This document shows, in pieces, positions 40,647 through 48,418 of a DNA stretch of 48,418 bases. Position numbers and translations under genes: made by a program. The DNA is from an uncultured Phycisphaerales bacterium. Its GTDB lineage: Bacteria; Planctomycetota; Phycisphaerae; Sedimentisphaerales; Anaerobacaceae. Location of the stretch: the NCBI GenBank assembly GCA_937927975.1, contig CALEZT010000123.1:1-48418 (forward strand), given 5' to 3'. A model generated the notes under the pieces. The model saw only the letters and a list, made by a program, of their open reading frames with translations, searched no databases and was not told where the DNA came from. The first letter of the stretch is position 1; the number at the start of each line of letters is the position of its first letter.

Positions 40647-42221
40647 ATGACAAAAGAGAAAACCGCCCTGAAGAAGAGGCCGTGTGTGCTCATCATCCGC
40701 GACGGCTGGGGCTACAACCCGGACCCGAGCGAAGACCCGTACAACGCGATCAAGCGGGCCAATACCCCGACCGACGACATGCTCATGGCGGAATATCCCC
40801 ACTGCCTCGTGCACACCTACGGGGAGTGGGTCGGCCTGCCTGACGGGACCATGGGCAACAGCGAAGTGGGCCACCAGAACATCGGGGCCGGCCGGGTCGT
40901 GCCCCAGGAGTCGGTGCGTCTGACCTTCGCCATCCGCGACGGCTCGTTCTTCACGAACGAAGAATTCCTCAAGATGATCGAGTTCGTCAAGACCCGCAAA
41001 GGCAAAGTGCACTTCATGGGTCTGGCCAGCGACATCGGCGTACACTCGCTGCTCAACCATCTCTACGGCCTGCTGGAACTGGCCAAACGCAACGACCTCA
41101 AGGACGTCTTCATCCATGCCTTCACGGACGGACGCGACTCGCCGCCCGACAGCGGCCTGGGCTACATCACCGCCATCGAGAAGAAGGCCGGCGAGATCGG
41201 CGTCGGCAAGATCGCCACGATCTCCGGACGGTTCTACGCGATGGACCGCGACAGCCGCTGGGACCGCGTGCAGAAGGCCTTCGAGTGCCTGCGGTTCGGC
41301 AAAGGCCAGAAGGCCCGCAGCGCGACCGAAGCGGTCAAGAGCAGCTATGAGAAAGGCGTGACGGACGAGTTCATCGAGCCGACCGCCATCGTCAGCGAGG
41401 AAGGCGAGCCGATCGCGACGATCGCCGACGGCGACGGCATCGTGTTCTTCAACTTCCGCGGGGATCGACCTCGCGAGCTGGCCCGCGCGTTCGTCGATCC
41501 GGACTTCAAGGAGTTCACCCGGACGCTCAAGCCGGACGTATACTTCGTCTGCATGACCGAGTACGACGCCTCCCTTCCGGCGCCGGTGGCCTTCCCCAAA
41601 CCCGGCAAGATGAAAAACACGCTCGGCGCGTACTGGGGTTCGCTGGGGCTCAAGCAGTTCCGCTGCGCCGAGACCGAGAAGTACGCCCACGTGACGTTCT
41701 TCTTCAACGACTACAACGAGAAGCCCTTCAAGGGCGAGGATCGGCAGATCGTGCCGTCCCCCAAGGTGCGAACGTACGACCTCAAGCCCGAGATGAGCGC
41801 GTACGAGGTGGCCAACGTCGTGCTGGAGCGACTGGAGTCCGACAATTACGACGCGATGGTGATCAATTTCGCCAACCCCGACATGGTGGGCCACACGGGC
41901 GATTTGAACGCCGCGATCAAGGCCGCCGAGACGGTCGATCAGTGCGTCGGCAAGATCCTCGACAAGGTCAAGAGCATGGGCGGGGCCGCCATCGTCACCG
42001 CCGACCACGGGAACTTCGAAAAGATGATCGACGGTTCGCCGACCAGCCCGCACACGGCGCACACCGTGGGGGATGTGCCCTTGATCATCTTCGACGACGA
42101 GTTCAAGGGCCGCAAGCTCCGCGAAGGCGGCACGCTGGCCGACATCGCGCCGACGATGCTGGAAGTGATGGGGTTGCCGCAACCCAAGGAGATGACCGGC
42201 AAGAGCCTGCTGCAATCGTAA
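40647..42221 (+). CDS. gpmI: 2,3-bisphosphoglycerate-independent phosphoglycerate mutase
   Basis: iPGM interconverts 3- and 2-phosphoglycerate in glycolysis using two Mn2+ ions. The 524-residue product has the first metal site (DGWG at residues 19-22), the phosphorylated serine (Ser72 in GNSEVGHQNIGAGR), a DGRDSPP segment, FNFRGDRPREL (usually FRPDR, here one residue differs) and the second metal site ADHGNFEKM (Asn-Phe where Asn-Ala is usual). HTAHTVGDVPLI closes the phosphatase core. The ATG at 40647 fits the family N-terminus; no strong ribosome-binding site is seen. An intrinsic terminator follows at 42246-42277. Confidence 0.96.
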   Translation: MTKEKTALKKRPCVLIIRDGWGYNPDPSEDPYNAIKRANTPTDDMLMAEYPHCLVHTYGEWVGLPDGTMGNSEVGHQNIGAGRVVPQESVRLTFAIRDGSFFTNEEFLKMIEFVKTRKGKVHFMGLASDIGVHSLLNHLYGLLELAKRNDLKDVFIHAFTDGRDSPPDSGLGYITAIEKKAGEIGVGKIATISGRFYAMDRDSRWDRVQKAFECLRFGKGQKARSATEAVKSSYEKGVTDEFIEPTAIVSEEGEPIATIADGDGIVFFNFRGDRPRELARAFVDPDFKEFTRTLKPDVYFVCMTEYDASLPAPVAFPKPGKMKNTLGAYWGSLGLKQFRCAETEKYAHVTFFFNDYNEKPFKGEDRQIVPSPKVRTYDLKPEMSAYEVANVVLERLESDNYDAMVINFANPDMVGHTGDLNAAIKAAETVDQCVGKILDKVKSMGGAAIVTADHGNFEKMIDGSPTSPHTAHTVGDVPLIIFDDEFKGRKLREGGTLADIAPTMLEVMGLPQPKEMTGKSLLQS

Positions 42222-42245
42222 TGCCGGACAGGAAATGTCGAATCG

Positions 42246-42277
42246 CACGGCCAGACTCCTCGCGTCTGGCCGTGTTT
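42246..42277 (+). terminator. Intrinsic terminator after gpmI
   Basis: An 11-bp stem (CACGGCCAGAC paired with GTCTGGCCGTG) with a 7-base loop is followed by a short T-run (TTTGCTT). The T-run is weaker than in the other terminators. Confidence 0.65.
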
Positions 42278-42376
42278 GCTTGGAGCGCAATGGAGTCTGA
42301 CGCGCGTTCGTAGCCGTGGAGGCGCCGGGACCTCGAAGAGAACGCACCAGACGACCGTCGGGGCTGTATCACGCTT

Positions 42377-44197
42377 ATGAGTCGCATCATCGTCCTCGAT
42401 CGCAACATGGTGAACCTGATCGCCGCCGGCGAGGTGGTCGAACGTCCGGCCAGCGTCGTCAAGGAACTGGTGGAGAACAGCATCGACGCCGGGGCCACGT
42501 CCATCACGGTGACGATCGAAGACGGCGGCCGCAAGCTCATCGCCATCAGCGACAACGGCAATGGCATGGACGCGAACGATCTGGAAACCGCCTTCGAGCC
42601 CCACGCGACGAGCAAGGTCAAGGAAGCCGACGACCTGAACCGGATCGCGACGCTCGGATTCCGCGGCGAGGCGCTGGCCAGCATCGCGTCGGTGTCGCAG
42701 GTCCGCGCGGTCAGCCGTACGCCGGACAGCGACCAGGCCCACTGCATCGAGATCGACTGCGGCGAAAAAAGCCCCGTCGCTCCGTGCAGCGGAGACGTCG
42801 GCACGACGATCCAGGTCCGCGACCTGTTCTACAAGACCCCCGCCCGGCGAAAATTCCTGCGTACCGCCAACACCGAGCTGGGCCACATCACCGAGCAGTT
42901 CGCGAGGATCGCCCTGCCCCAGGGCAACCTGGACCTGGCGTTGATCCACAACGGACGGGAACTGTACCGCCTCTCGAAGACCGAGAGCCTCAAGCAGCGG
43001 GTCGGCCAACTCTTTCCGATGCTCGTCTCGGGGACCGGCGACGACCTGATCGAGACCGAGACCCACGAGAAAGGCATTCGCATCCGAGCCCTGCTCGGTC
43101 TGCCCGGCCTGTCGCGAACGAGCAACCAGTTCCAGTACGCGTTCGTCAACGGCCGCTTCATCCGCGACAAATTCATCTCGCACGCCATCAAGGAGGCCTA
43201 TCGCGGCATGCTCGACGCCAACCGCTTCCCGGTGGTGTTCCTCTTCATCGAGATGCCGTTCAGCGAGTACGACGTGAACGTGCATCCCACGAAGATCGAG
43301 GTTCGGTTCTACAACTCGAACCTGATCCATTCCCAGGTCCTCGGCGTCCTGCGCGAGCGTCTCTTGGGCACCAATCTCAACATCGCGGCCCAGTTGCCCG
43401 CCAGGGAGTCGCCGCCGGGGGACGAAGAAAGCGTCGGTCGGGACCTGCGAAGGCAGCAGATCGCCGACGCGATGGCCGAGTTCTTTCGCAAGCAGCGACC
43501 GGTCCATCAGCAGCAGCAATTCGATCTGCGTGCCGAAAGCGTTCCCGACCGCCGGGAGACGGAATACAGAAGAACGACGATCGACCGGCCCGCTCCGACT
43601 GCGATGTCGTTCCAGGTTCCGGCCCCGGACGTCAGGTATCTGCAGATCCACGACAGCTACATCATCGAGCAGACCGACGAGGGCTTCGTCATCATCGATC
43701 AGCACGCCCTGCACGAGCGAATGCTCTACGAACTCATGCGGCGACGACTGGAACGAGAACACCTCGAATCCCAGAGACTTCTGCTACCCGAGAGCTTCGA
43801 CGTCACCGAGGCGCAGGCCGGGGCGATCGAAAGCCACGCCGACATGCTGACGCAACTGGGCGTCGAGCTGACCGCGTTCGGCCCGCGGACGTACGCGATC
43901 CAGACCTTTCCGACGATGCTGGCCTCCGTCTCTCCGCTGGAGTTCGTCCACGACCTGCTCGATCTGCTCGTCGAGCGCGGCGACGCGGTGGCCAGTCGCG
44001 ACCTGTTCGACGACGTCCTGAACATGGCCGCCTGCAAAGCGGCGATCAAAGCCGGACAGAAACTCACGGACACGGAGATCCGGCAGTTGCTCGCGGACCG
44101 CGAACGGTTCGAATCGACGAGCCGGTGCCCCCACGGCCGGCCGACGACGATCCGATTCTCGATCAGCGAACTGGAGAAGCAATTCAAGAGAACCTGA
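42377..44197 (+). CDS. mutL: DNA mismatch repair protein MutL
   Basis: MutL couples mismatch recognition by MutS to strand incision. The 606-residue product has the GHKL ATPase domain (VVKELVENSIDAG near residue 30, DNGNGM, GFRGEALASIASV near residue 95), a transducer domain, a variable linker (about 340-420) and a C-terminal dimerisation domain. The C-terminal part carries DQHALHERMLYE, a complete DQHA(X)2E(X)4E endonuclease motif. This is therefore the nicking type used by bacteria without MutH. The ATG at 42377 lacks a strong ribosome-binding site. Its stop codon overlaps the next ATG as TGATG, so the transport genes downstream are coupled to it. Confidence 0.97.
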   Translation: MSRIIVLDRNMVNLIAAGEVVERPASVVKELVENSIDAGATSITVTIEDGGRKLIAISDNGNGMDANDLETAFEPHATSKVKEADDLNRIATLGFRGEALASIASVSQVRAVSRTPDSDQAHCIEIDCGEKSPVAPCSGDVGTTIQVRDLFYKTPARRKFLRTANTELGHITEQFARIALPQGNLDLALIHNGRELYRLSKTESLKQRVGQLFPMLVSGTGDDLIETETHEKGIRIRALLGLPGLSRTSNQFQYAFVNGRFIRDKFISHAIKEAYRGMLDANRFPVVFLFIEMPFSEYDVNVHPTKIEVRFYNSNLIHSQVLGVLRERLLGTNLNIAAQLPARESPPGDEESVGRDLRRQQIADAMAEFFRKQRPVHQQQQFDLRAESVPDRRETEYRRTTIDRPAPTAMSFQVPAPDVRYLQIHDSYIIEQTDEGFVIIDQHALHERMLYELMRRRLEREHLESQRLLLPESFDVTEAQAGAIESHADMLTQLGVELTAFGPRTYAIQTFPTMLASVSPLEFVHDLLDLLVERGDAVASRDLFDDVLNMAACKAAIKAGQKLTDTEIRQLLADRERFESTSRCPHGRPTTIRFSISELEKQFKRT

Positions 44198-45153
44198 TGC
44201 GTAAATGGTGGCTTCTATCGGCGGCGACGGTGCTGTGGATGGCGTCCGGATACGCCCTCGTGCGATCCAGCGCCGGCCCCAAAAGGGGACATTCTACTCT
44301 TTCACACGAAGGCGGCCCCGCGGCTCAAGGGAACGAGGGAAAAGTAGAATGTCCCCTTTGTCCGCAAATCCCGGCACGGATCGTCTCGATGGCGCCGAAC
44401 CTCACGGAGATCCTCTTTGCCATCGGTCTCGGTCCCAGCGTCGTCGGCGTGACGCAGGACAGCGACTACCCCCCTGCTGCGAAGGACAAGCCTCGGGTCG
44501 GCACGTTCTGGCAGCCGAACATCGAGGCGATCATCGCGACCCGCCCCGATCTGGTCGTAACCGAGACGTTCGAGCAGCACAGGGACCTGGCCAGGAGACT
44601 GCAACGCATGGGCTACGACAGCCTGATGGTCGACGTGGACACGATCCGCGGGTTGTACGAGGGCATCCTCGCGATCGGCCGGACCGCAGGCTCAACTCGA
44701 CAGGCCCAGACGCTGTGCGAAGACATGCAGACCCAGATCGACCGGCTCGTCGCCGCGACCGCCGGGCGGCCCCGCGTGAAAGTGCTCTGGGTCGTCCAGA
44801 GAGAACCGCTCCGAGTGGCGGGACGGGCGACGTTCGTCAACGAAATGATCGAGCTGGCCGGCGGGGAGAACGCCGTCGGCCCGACCCTGCACGTGTATCC
44901 CGCCATCGGGGCCGAGCAGGTGATCGCCGCAGCTCCCGAGGTCATTATCGAGCCGGCCATGCTGCCGGGCACGCTGGACGAGCAGCGGATTCAGGCGACA
45001 TCGTATTGGAACCGATTCGCGAATGTCCCGGCCGTCCGAACCGGACGCATCTGCGTGATCGACGGCGACGTCGTTTCCCGGCTGGGCCCCCGGCTGCCCG
45101 AGGGCGTCGAGACGATTTCCCGGTGTCTTCACCCGGGCTTGTTCGGAGACTGA
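44197..45153 (+). CDS. BtuF-type periplasmic binding protein with in-frame palindromic insertion
   Basis: The 318-residue product is a substrate-binding protein of the BtuF/FhuD family, which delivers cobalamin or iron chelates to an inner-membrane ABC transporter. An N-terminal membrane or signal segment (residues 5-23) is followed by RIVSMAPNLTEILFAIGLGPSVVGVTQDSDYPP, the family's first lobe. FVNEMIELAGGENA and PEVIIEPAM mark the second lobe. Residues about 29-54 (nt 44281-44359) are an in-frame palindromic repeat translation (KRGHSTLSHEGG...KVECPLCP) that lies between the signal and the mature domain. The ATG overlaps the mutL stop, and the permease starts three bases after its stop. Confidence 0.88.
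   Translation: MRKWWLLSAATVLWMASGYALVRSSAGPKRGHSTLSHEGGPAAQGNEGKVECPLCPQIPARIVSMAPNLTEILFAIGLGPSVVGVTQDSDYPPAAKDKPRVGTFWQPNIEAIIATRPDLVVTETFEQHRDLARRLQRMGYDSLMVDVDTIRGLYEGILAIGRTAGSTRQAQTLCEDMQTQIDRLVAATAGRPRVKVLWVVQREPLRVAGRATFVNEMIELAGGENAVGPTLHVYPAIGAEQVIAAAPEVIIEPAMLPGTLDEQRIQATSYWNRFANVPAVRTGRICVIDGDVVSRLGPRLPEGVETISRCLHPGLFGD
44281..44359. repeat. Palindromic repeat inserted in frame in the btuF-like gene
   Basis: A 16-bp sequence (AAAGGGGACATTCTAC at 44282-44297) is repeated exactly in inverted orientation at 44344-44359, with a 46-base middle. The reading frame passes through without a stop. The segment is AT-richer than the rest of the gene. Confidence 0.82.
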
Positions 45154-45156
45154 CGA

Positions 45157-46188
45157 GTGCACCCATCCCTGACGCCCAGAATGCTGCTGTTGCGAACGAG
45201 CCTCGCGGCCATCCTGCTCGCGGCGGTTCTGCTGGCCTGCTCGCTGGTGGGCCCGCAGGAGATTTCGCTGAAGGCGGCGCTGCAAGGCGGTCAAGTCGCA
45301 GGGGTTCCCAATCCGGATTATGAAATCCTCGTGCAGGTTCGAATTCCGCGAGTGTTGCTGGCTGCGATGGTCGGAGCGGCGTTGGCTGCTTCCGGCGTGA
45401 TCTTCCAGGCCTTGCTGCGGAATCCGCTGGCCGATCCCTACATCCTCGGCGTTTCCAGTGGAGCGGGTCTCGGCGCGATGCTCGCTGTGATCGGCGGCTT
45501 GGGCTGGACCCTCTGGGGACGGTCCCCCATCGCGGTCTTCGCGTTCCTCGGGGCCCTGGGCACCGTCTGGCTGGTCTGGGCCCTCGGGCGCATCACCGGA
45601 AAGTACCAGGTCACCGGACTGCTGCTGGCCGGGGTGGTCGTCAACGCGTTCTTCTCGGCGATGATCATGTTTCTCATTTCGATCGCCAAGAGCCAGCATC
45701 TCTACGCGACCCTCTTCTGGCTGATGGGCAACATGACCGAGGAGGATTGGTTCGTCCTCTGGGTCGGCGGCGGCTGCATCCTGGCCGGCATCGTGGCGCT
45801 GTTCTTTCTCGGTCCGCAACTCAACATCATCAGCGTCGGACGCCAGGACGCGCGGAGCGTCGGCGTTCGCGTTGAACGGGTCGAACTGGTCGCTTTCGCC
45901 ATCTCGGCGTTCATCACCGCTGTGGCGGTCAGTCTCAGCGGACTCATCGGGTTTGTCGGCCTGATCGTGCCCCACGCGGTGCGACTGGTCTTCGGACCCG
46001 ACCATCGCCAGCTCGTGCCCTTGAGCAGCCTGGTCGGAGCGATGTTCCTCGTCGTGGCCGACACGTTGGCGAGAATGGTCGTGGCGCCCGCCCAGTTGCC
46101 GGTCGGGGTGGTCACCGCCATGATCGGCGGCCCGTTCTTCCTATTCCTGCTCGTTACGCACAGCAAGAAGGTATACTGGGCGACATGA
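45157..46188 (+). CDS. FecCD/BtuC-family ABC transporter permease
   Basis: The 343-residue inner-membrane permease forms the channel for a cobalamin- or siderophore-type importer. About nine or ten hydrophobic helices are visible. Family segments are RIPRVLLAAMVGAALAASGVIFQALLRNPLADPYILGVSSGAGLGA, the GLIGFVGLIVPHAVRL stretch and PVGVVTAMIGGPFFLFLL. The start is GTG at 45157, a weak ribosome-binding context; the next in-frame ATG lies seven codons on. Its stop overlaps the ATPase ATG by four bases (ATGA). Confidence 0.93.
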   Translation: MHPSLTPRMLLLRTSLAAILLAAVLLACSLVGPQEISLKAALQGGQVAGVPNPDYEILVQVRIPRVLLAAMVGAALAASGVIFQALLRNPLADPYILGVSSGAGLGAMLAVIGGLGWTLWGRSPIAVFAFLGALGTVWLVWALGRITGKYQVTGLLLAGVVVNAFFSAMIMFLISIAKSQHLYATLFWLMGNMTEEDWFVLWVGGGCILAGIVALFFLGPQLNIISVGRQDARSVGVRVERVELVAFAISAFITAVAVSLSGLIGFVGLIVPHAVRLVFGPDHRQLVPLSSLVGAMFLVVADTLARMVVAPAQLPVGVVTAMIGGPFFLFLLVTHSKKVYWAT

Positions 46189-47045
46189 CTCCCGCGATCG
46201 AGGTCAGACAGGTGAGCTTCGAATACGGCCCGCACAGGCCGGTCCTGACGGGCCTCGATCTCGGCGTGCGTTCCGGGACCTTCCTGGCAGTGGCCGGTCC
46301 GAACGGGGCCGGCAAGAGCACCCTCATCCATCTCATGGCCGGGATGCTCAGGCCCCAGTCCGGCGCCGTGTTTCTGGAGGGCAGGGACCTGCGTTCCTAC
46401 AGCGCGCGAAACCTGGCCCGGAAGATCGCACTGGTCCGACAGGAGTTCGTTCCGGCCTTCGGGTTCTCGGTCTACGAAACCGTCCTGATGGCCAGGACCT
46501 CCTGCTACGGCCAGTGGGGTTTCGAGAGTCGCAGGGACCGCGAGACAGTCGCCAGGGCTCTCGAACGAACCGACACCGCGAGATTCGCCTCCCGACCGCT
46601 GGGCAGCCTCAGCGCCGGCGAACGACAACGCGTCTTCATCGCCAGGGCCCTGGCCCAGGACACCCCGATCCTGCTCCTGGACGAGCCCACGTCCTTCCTC
46701 GACATCAGACACCAGGTCGGCATCTACGATCTTCTGAAATCCATCCAGCAGGAGAAGGCTTCCACAATCGTCGCGGTGACCCACGAGATCAACCTGGCCT
46801 CGCAGTACTGCGACGAAGCCCTGTTGCTCTATCCCGACCGGCGAGACGATCCTTCTTCAGCCGATCCGGCCTCTTCTGCGAACTACCGCATCGGCTCGAC
46901 CCGCGAGGTTTTCGCGCCCGGAGAGATCCGGCGGGCATTCGGCGTCGGCATCTTCTCCGGCGTCCTGGGCTCGGAACGGTTCGTCCTGCCTCTGGGCGAA
47001 AGAGCCAAAGACGCCAACCTCCTGCGCCCTCCCAACGTAGTATAG
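46185..47045 (+). CDS. FecE/BtuD-family ABC transporter ATPase
   Basis: This 286-residue ATPase powers the importer. Walker A GPNGAGKST (near residue 39), the Q-loop RQEFVPAF, the signature LSAGERQR (near residue 145), Walker B ILLLDEP, the D-loop SFLDIR and the switch histidine in VTHE are all present. The C-terminal region (about 215-286) extends beyond the core with REVFAPGEIRRAFGVG, common in BtuD-type proteins. It is coupled to the permease by overlapping codons, and the operon order is mutL, btuF-like, permease, ATPase. The substrate, cobalamin or an iron chelate, cannot be decided from the sequence. Confidence 0.95.
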   Translation: MTPAIEVRQVSFEYGPHRPVLTGLDLGVRSGTFLAVAGPNGAGKSTLIHLMAGMLRPQSGAVFLEGRDLRSYSARNLARKIALVRQEFVPAFGFSVYETVLMARTSCYGQWGFESRRDRETVARALERTDTARFASRPLGSLSAGERQRVFIARALAQDTPILLLDEPTSFLDIRHQVGIYDLLKSIQQEKASTIVAVTHEINLASQYCDEALLLYPDRRDDPSSADPASSANYRIGSTREVFAPGEIRRAFGVGIFSGVLGSERFVLPLGERAKDANLLRPPNVV

Positions 47046-47173
47046 GCAAGGTCTTCGCGAAGGCCTCGCCGTCGGCAGTCCGAGCCATTATGGGACGCCT
47101 CGGAAAAGTCTTGCGGGCCTGTCGAGACCTGGCGTTTTTTCGTGAAATTGGGCTAGGAAGAAAGACGAACATA
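47046..47173. other. Gene-free spacer before the DksA-like gene
   Basis: No gene is supported. The stretch includes a GGCCTCGCC hairpin region near 47060 and AT-rich sequence leading to the promoter at 47174-47182. Confidence 0.4.
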
Positions 47174-47182
47174 TGGTATAAT
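47174..47182 (+). promoter_or_regulatory. Extended -10 promoter for the DksA-like gene
   Basis: TGG directly followed by TATAAT (47177-47182) makes an extended -10 element; no good -35 is seen. The transcript would begin near 47189, about 53 bases before the GTG. Confidence 0.6.
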
Positions 47183-47241
47183 ACGGTGTTCTATCGATGT
47201 GATCATACTTGGTTGTCAACAAGTGAGAGGTAGATACGGAC

Positions 47242-47697
47242 GTGGCTGAGAAACGAAAGAAAACATCCAAGAAGAACGTCGCAGCGGAGCAGAATCCGAA
47301 ATCGCCCCTCAGCGCAAAGGAAATTGCAGCGTTCAAGACGTTGCTCCTGCAAAGACGTCGCGAGATCCATAGGAACGTCCACGAGATCGAGGGCGAAACG
47401 CTCCGAAAATCGAGGCTGGACGCCAGCGGTGATTTGTCGAGCATGCCGATCCACATGGCGGATCTGGGAACCGACAACTTCCAGCAGGAATTCTCTCTGG
47501 GATTGATGGACAGCGAACGACAAATCATCACCGAGATCGACGACGCCTTGCACCGCATCGAGGCCGGAACGTATGGAATCTGCGAAGGCACAGGCAAGCC
47601 GATCGCCAAAGCCAGGCTCGAAGCGCAGCCCTGGGCCCGGTATTCCGTGGAGTACGCCCGAATGATGGAACAGGGGCACATCCGGCAGATGGACTAG
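47242..47697 (+). CDS. TraR/DksA-like protein with degenerate zinc finger
   Basis: The 151-residue product resembles the DksA/TraR family that binds RNA polymerase through the secondary channel. The coiled-coil region includes LLLQRRREIHRNVHEIEGETL (about residues 33-53) and FSLGLMDSERQIITEIDDAL (about 85-105). The zinc-finger region keeps the sequence context (YGICEGTGKPIAKARLEAQPWARYSVEYA), but only one of the four zinc-binding cysteines remains. The Asp-x-x-Asp tip of classical DksA is not clearly present. The start is GTG at 47242. yacG follows 37 bases later. A structural or regulatory role without zinc is likely. Confidence 0.85.
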   Translation: MAEKRKKTSKKNVAAEQNPKSPLSAKEIAAFKTLLLQRRREIHRNVHEIEGETLRKSRLDASGDLSSMPIHMADLGTDNFQQEFSLGLMDSERQIITEIDDALHRIEAGTYGICEGTGKPIAKARLEAQPWARYSVEYARMMEQGHIRQMD

Positions 47698-47734
47698 GCG
47701 ACAGAGGATCTCGACGCATGAGGAAGGGATTGGC

Positions 47735-48001
47735 ATGACGGACCGAGACCGAATGAGGAACGATCATTTGGAATCGACCCGGCAATTCGTGTGCCCGAAA
47801 TGCAGCCGTCCGGTGGCGATGCGTCAGGAAGGCTTCGGAGGCCTTCCCCGCTTCTTCCCGTTCTGTTCCGAGCGGTGCAAGCTGATCGATCTGGGCGCGT
47901 GGTTCGACGCCGACTATCGCATTGCCTCCAAACCGGATGAAGATGGCGAAGAATCCGCCGGCGAGATCCCCTCCGTCGGCCGCGAGAACACCCCCGAATA
48001 G
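47735..48001 (+). CDS. yacG: DNA gyrase inhibitor YacG
   Basis: YacG is a small zinc protein that binds GyrB and inhibits gyrase. The 88-residue product has the four expected cysteines: CPKC near residue 20, then PFCSERC and the KLIDLGAWF signature. An acidic C-terminal tail (DEDGEESAGEIPS) follows. The ATG at 47735 is preceded by AGGAAGG. The adjacency to the DksA-like gene suggests co-transcription. Confidence 0.93.
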   Translation: MTDRDRMRNDHLESTRQFVCPKCSRPVAMRQEGFGGLPRFFPFCSERCKLIDLGAWFDADYRIASKPDEDGEESAGEIPSVGRENTPE

Positions 48002-48109
48002 CGGCGTCTTCTTGTGGACACCGCGGCCCCCACGCAGTACCATACCCGCGATTCATTCGATCGTTCCGTATTGCCGCGATGCGGTGACTTGGTCTTGAAA
48101 GGAGGCATC

Positions 48110-48369
48110 ATGGCCAGCGCAGGAGAACCCCGGTCGCCCCTGACGAGCTTTCTCTTTCCCCACATCTTCCAGTCTTTCCGCATGGCGATTCAACCCTCCC
48201 GTCTGACCCTGGCATTCGCCGCCCTGACCGTCATCTGCCTGACCGGATGGCTGATGGACCTGAACCGCACGGTGGTCGTCTCGGCCCAGAGCCAGGTGGC
48301 GCTCCCCGGAGGAATTTCGGGACGATGGCCTCAAGGCGGGATCTCCGAACTCCAAGCCTACCTGTGTTC
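48110..48369 (+). CDS. Partial membrane-protein gene, cut by the contig end
   Basis: The gene starts with ATG at 48110 behind AAAGGAGG, an excellent ribosome-binding site. At least 86 residues are visible: a polar N-terminus (MASAGEPRSPLTSFLFPHIF), a hydrophobic segment (LTLAFAALTVICLTGWLM) and a polar stretch. The 3' end is missing because the contig runs into adapter sequence. It is not recognised. A large integral-membrane protein is possible but unproven. Confidence 0.6.
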
Positions 48370-48418
48370 AGATCGGAAGAGCACACGTCTGAACTCCAGT
48401 CACCGAATACGAACTCGT
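48370..48418 (+). other. Illumina sequencing adapter (artefact)
   Basis: Positions 48370-48403 match the TruSeq adapter (AGATCGGAAGAGC...CCAGTCAC). They are followed by an 8-base index-like sequence (48404-48411) and AACTCGT, close to the expected ATCTCGT. It is not biological sequence. Confidence 0.97.

Overview
This is a high-GC bacterial chromosomal contig. It most probably comes from a Planctomycetota genome, class Phycisphaerae or a close relative. That placement is inferred from content: a secreted sulfatase, a twin-arginine Gfo/Idh/MocA oxidoreductase, two DUF1080 proteins, a heparinase-like lyase, a GH28-like beta-helix protein, a DksA-like protein with a lost zinc finger, and very dense intergenic palindromic repeats. 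Reference comparison would be needed to confirm it. The last 49 bases are Illumina adapter sequence, so the window is a raw short-read metagenome contig and its right edge is artificial.

Layout. 1-1381: repeat-rich flank with a C_GCAxxG_C_C redox protein. 1382-6460: tsaD, larB, nnrD and a sodium/solute symporter ending at a clear terminator. 6461-11751: accessory region (GH28-like protein, a membrane protein, a TPR membrane protein coupled to a GNAT-YoaP acetyltransferase, and a duplicated promoter/start segment). 11752-16488: galactokinase-like gene, pyrK, pyrD and a sulfatase. 16489-18345: foreign-looking stretch holding a candidate single integron-type gene cassette with an attC-like site. 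18988-30153: polysaccharide and peptide degradation (M14 peptidase, heparinase-like lyase, URO-D family protein, Gfo/Idh/MocA oxidoreductase, DUF1080-TIM barrel fusion, DUF1080 lipoprotein), with a VapBC toxin-antitoxin pair between. 30331-48369: mostly housekeeping (TPR/transglutaminase protein, coaE, rho, valS, bifunctional nuclease, lspA, TPR lipoprotein, gpmI, mutL, a BtuFCD-type uptake system, DksA-like protein, yacG and a truncated membrane protein).

How the genes work together. The degradation block fits outer glycan cleavage (lyase, sulfatase, GH28-like), oxidation of the sugar to a 3-keto form (Gfo/Idh/MocA), keto-glycoside cleavage (DUF1080) and uptake by the symporter. The BtuFCD-type genes would import a corrinoid or iron chelate. 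The enzymes coaE, pyrK/pyrD, gpmI, lspA, valS and rho are core metabolism and information processing.

Most striking observations. (1) A complete REP-associated tyrosine transposase (RAYT) flanked by its own REP hairpins lies in frame inside valS, immediately before the editing-site motif, without breaking the reading frame. (2) Two other genes, the galactokinase-like gene and the btuF-like gene, also carry in-frame palindromic elements. Together these resemble the palindromic elements inserted in Rickettsia genes. (3) A 164-bp element directly after valS has 24-bp inverted ends enclosing three hairpins. (4) A lone integron-like cassette lies at 16626-17385.
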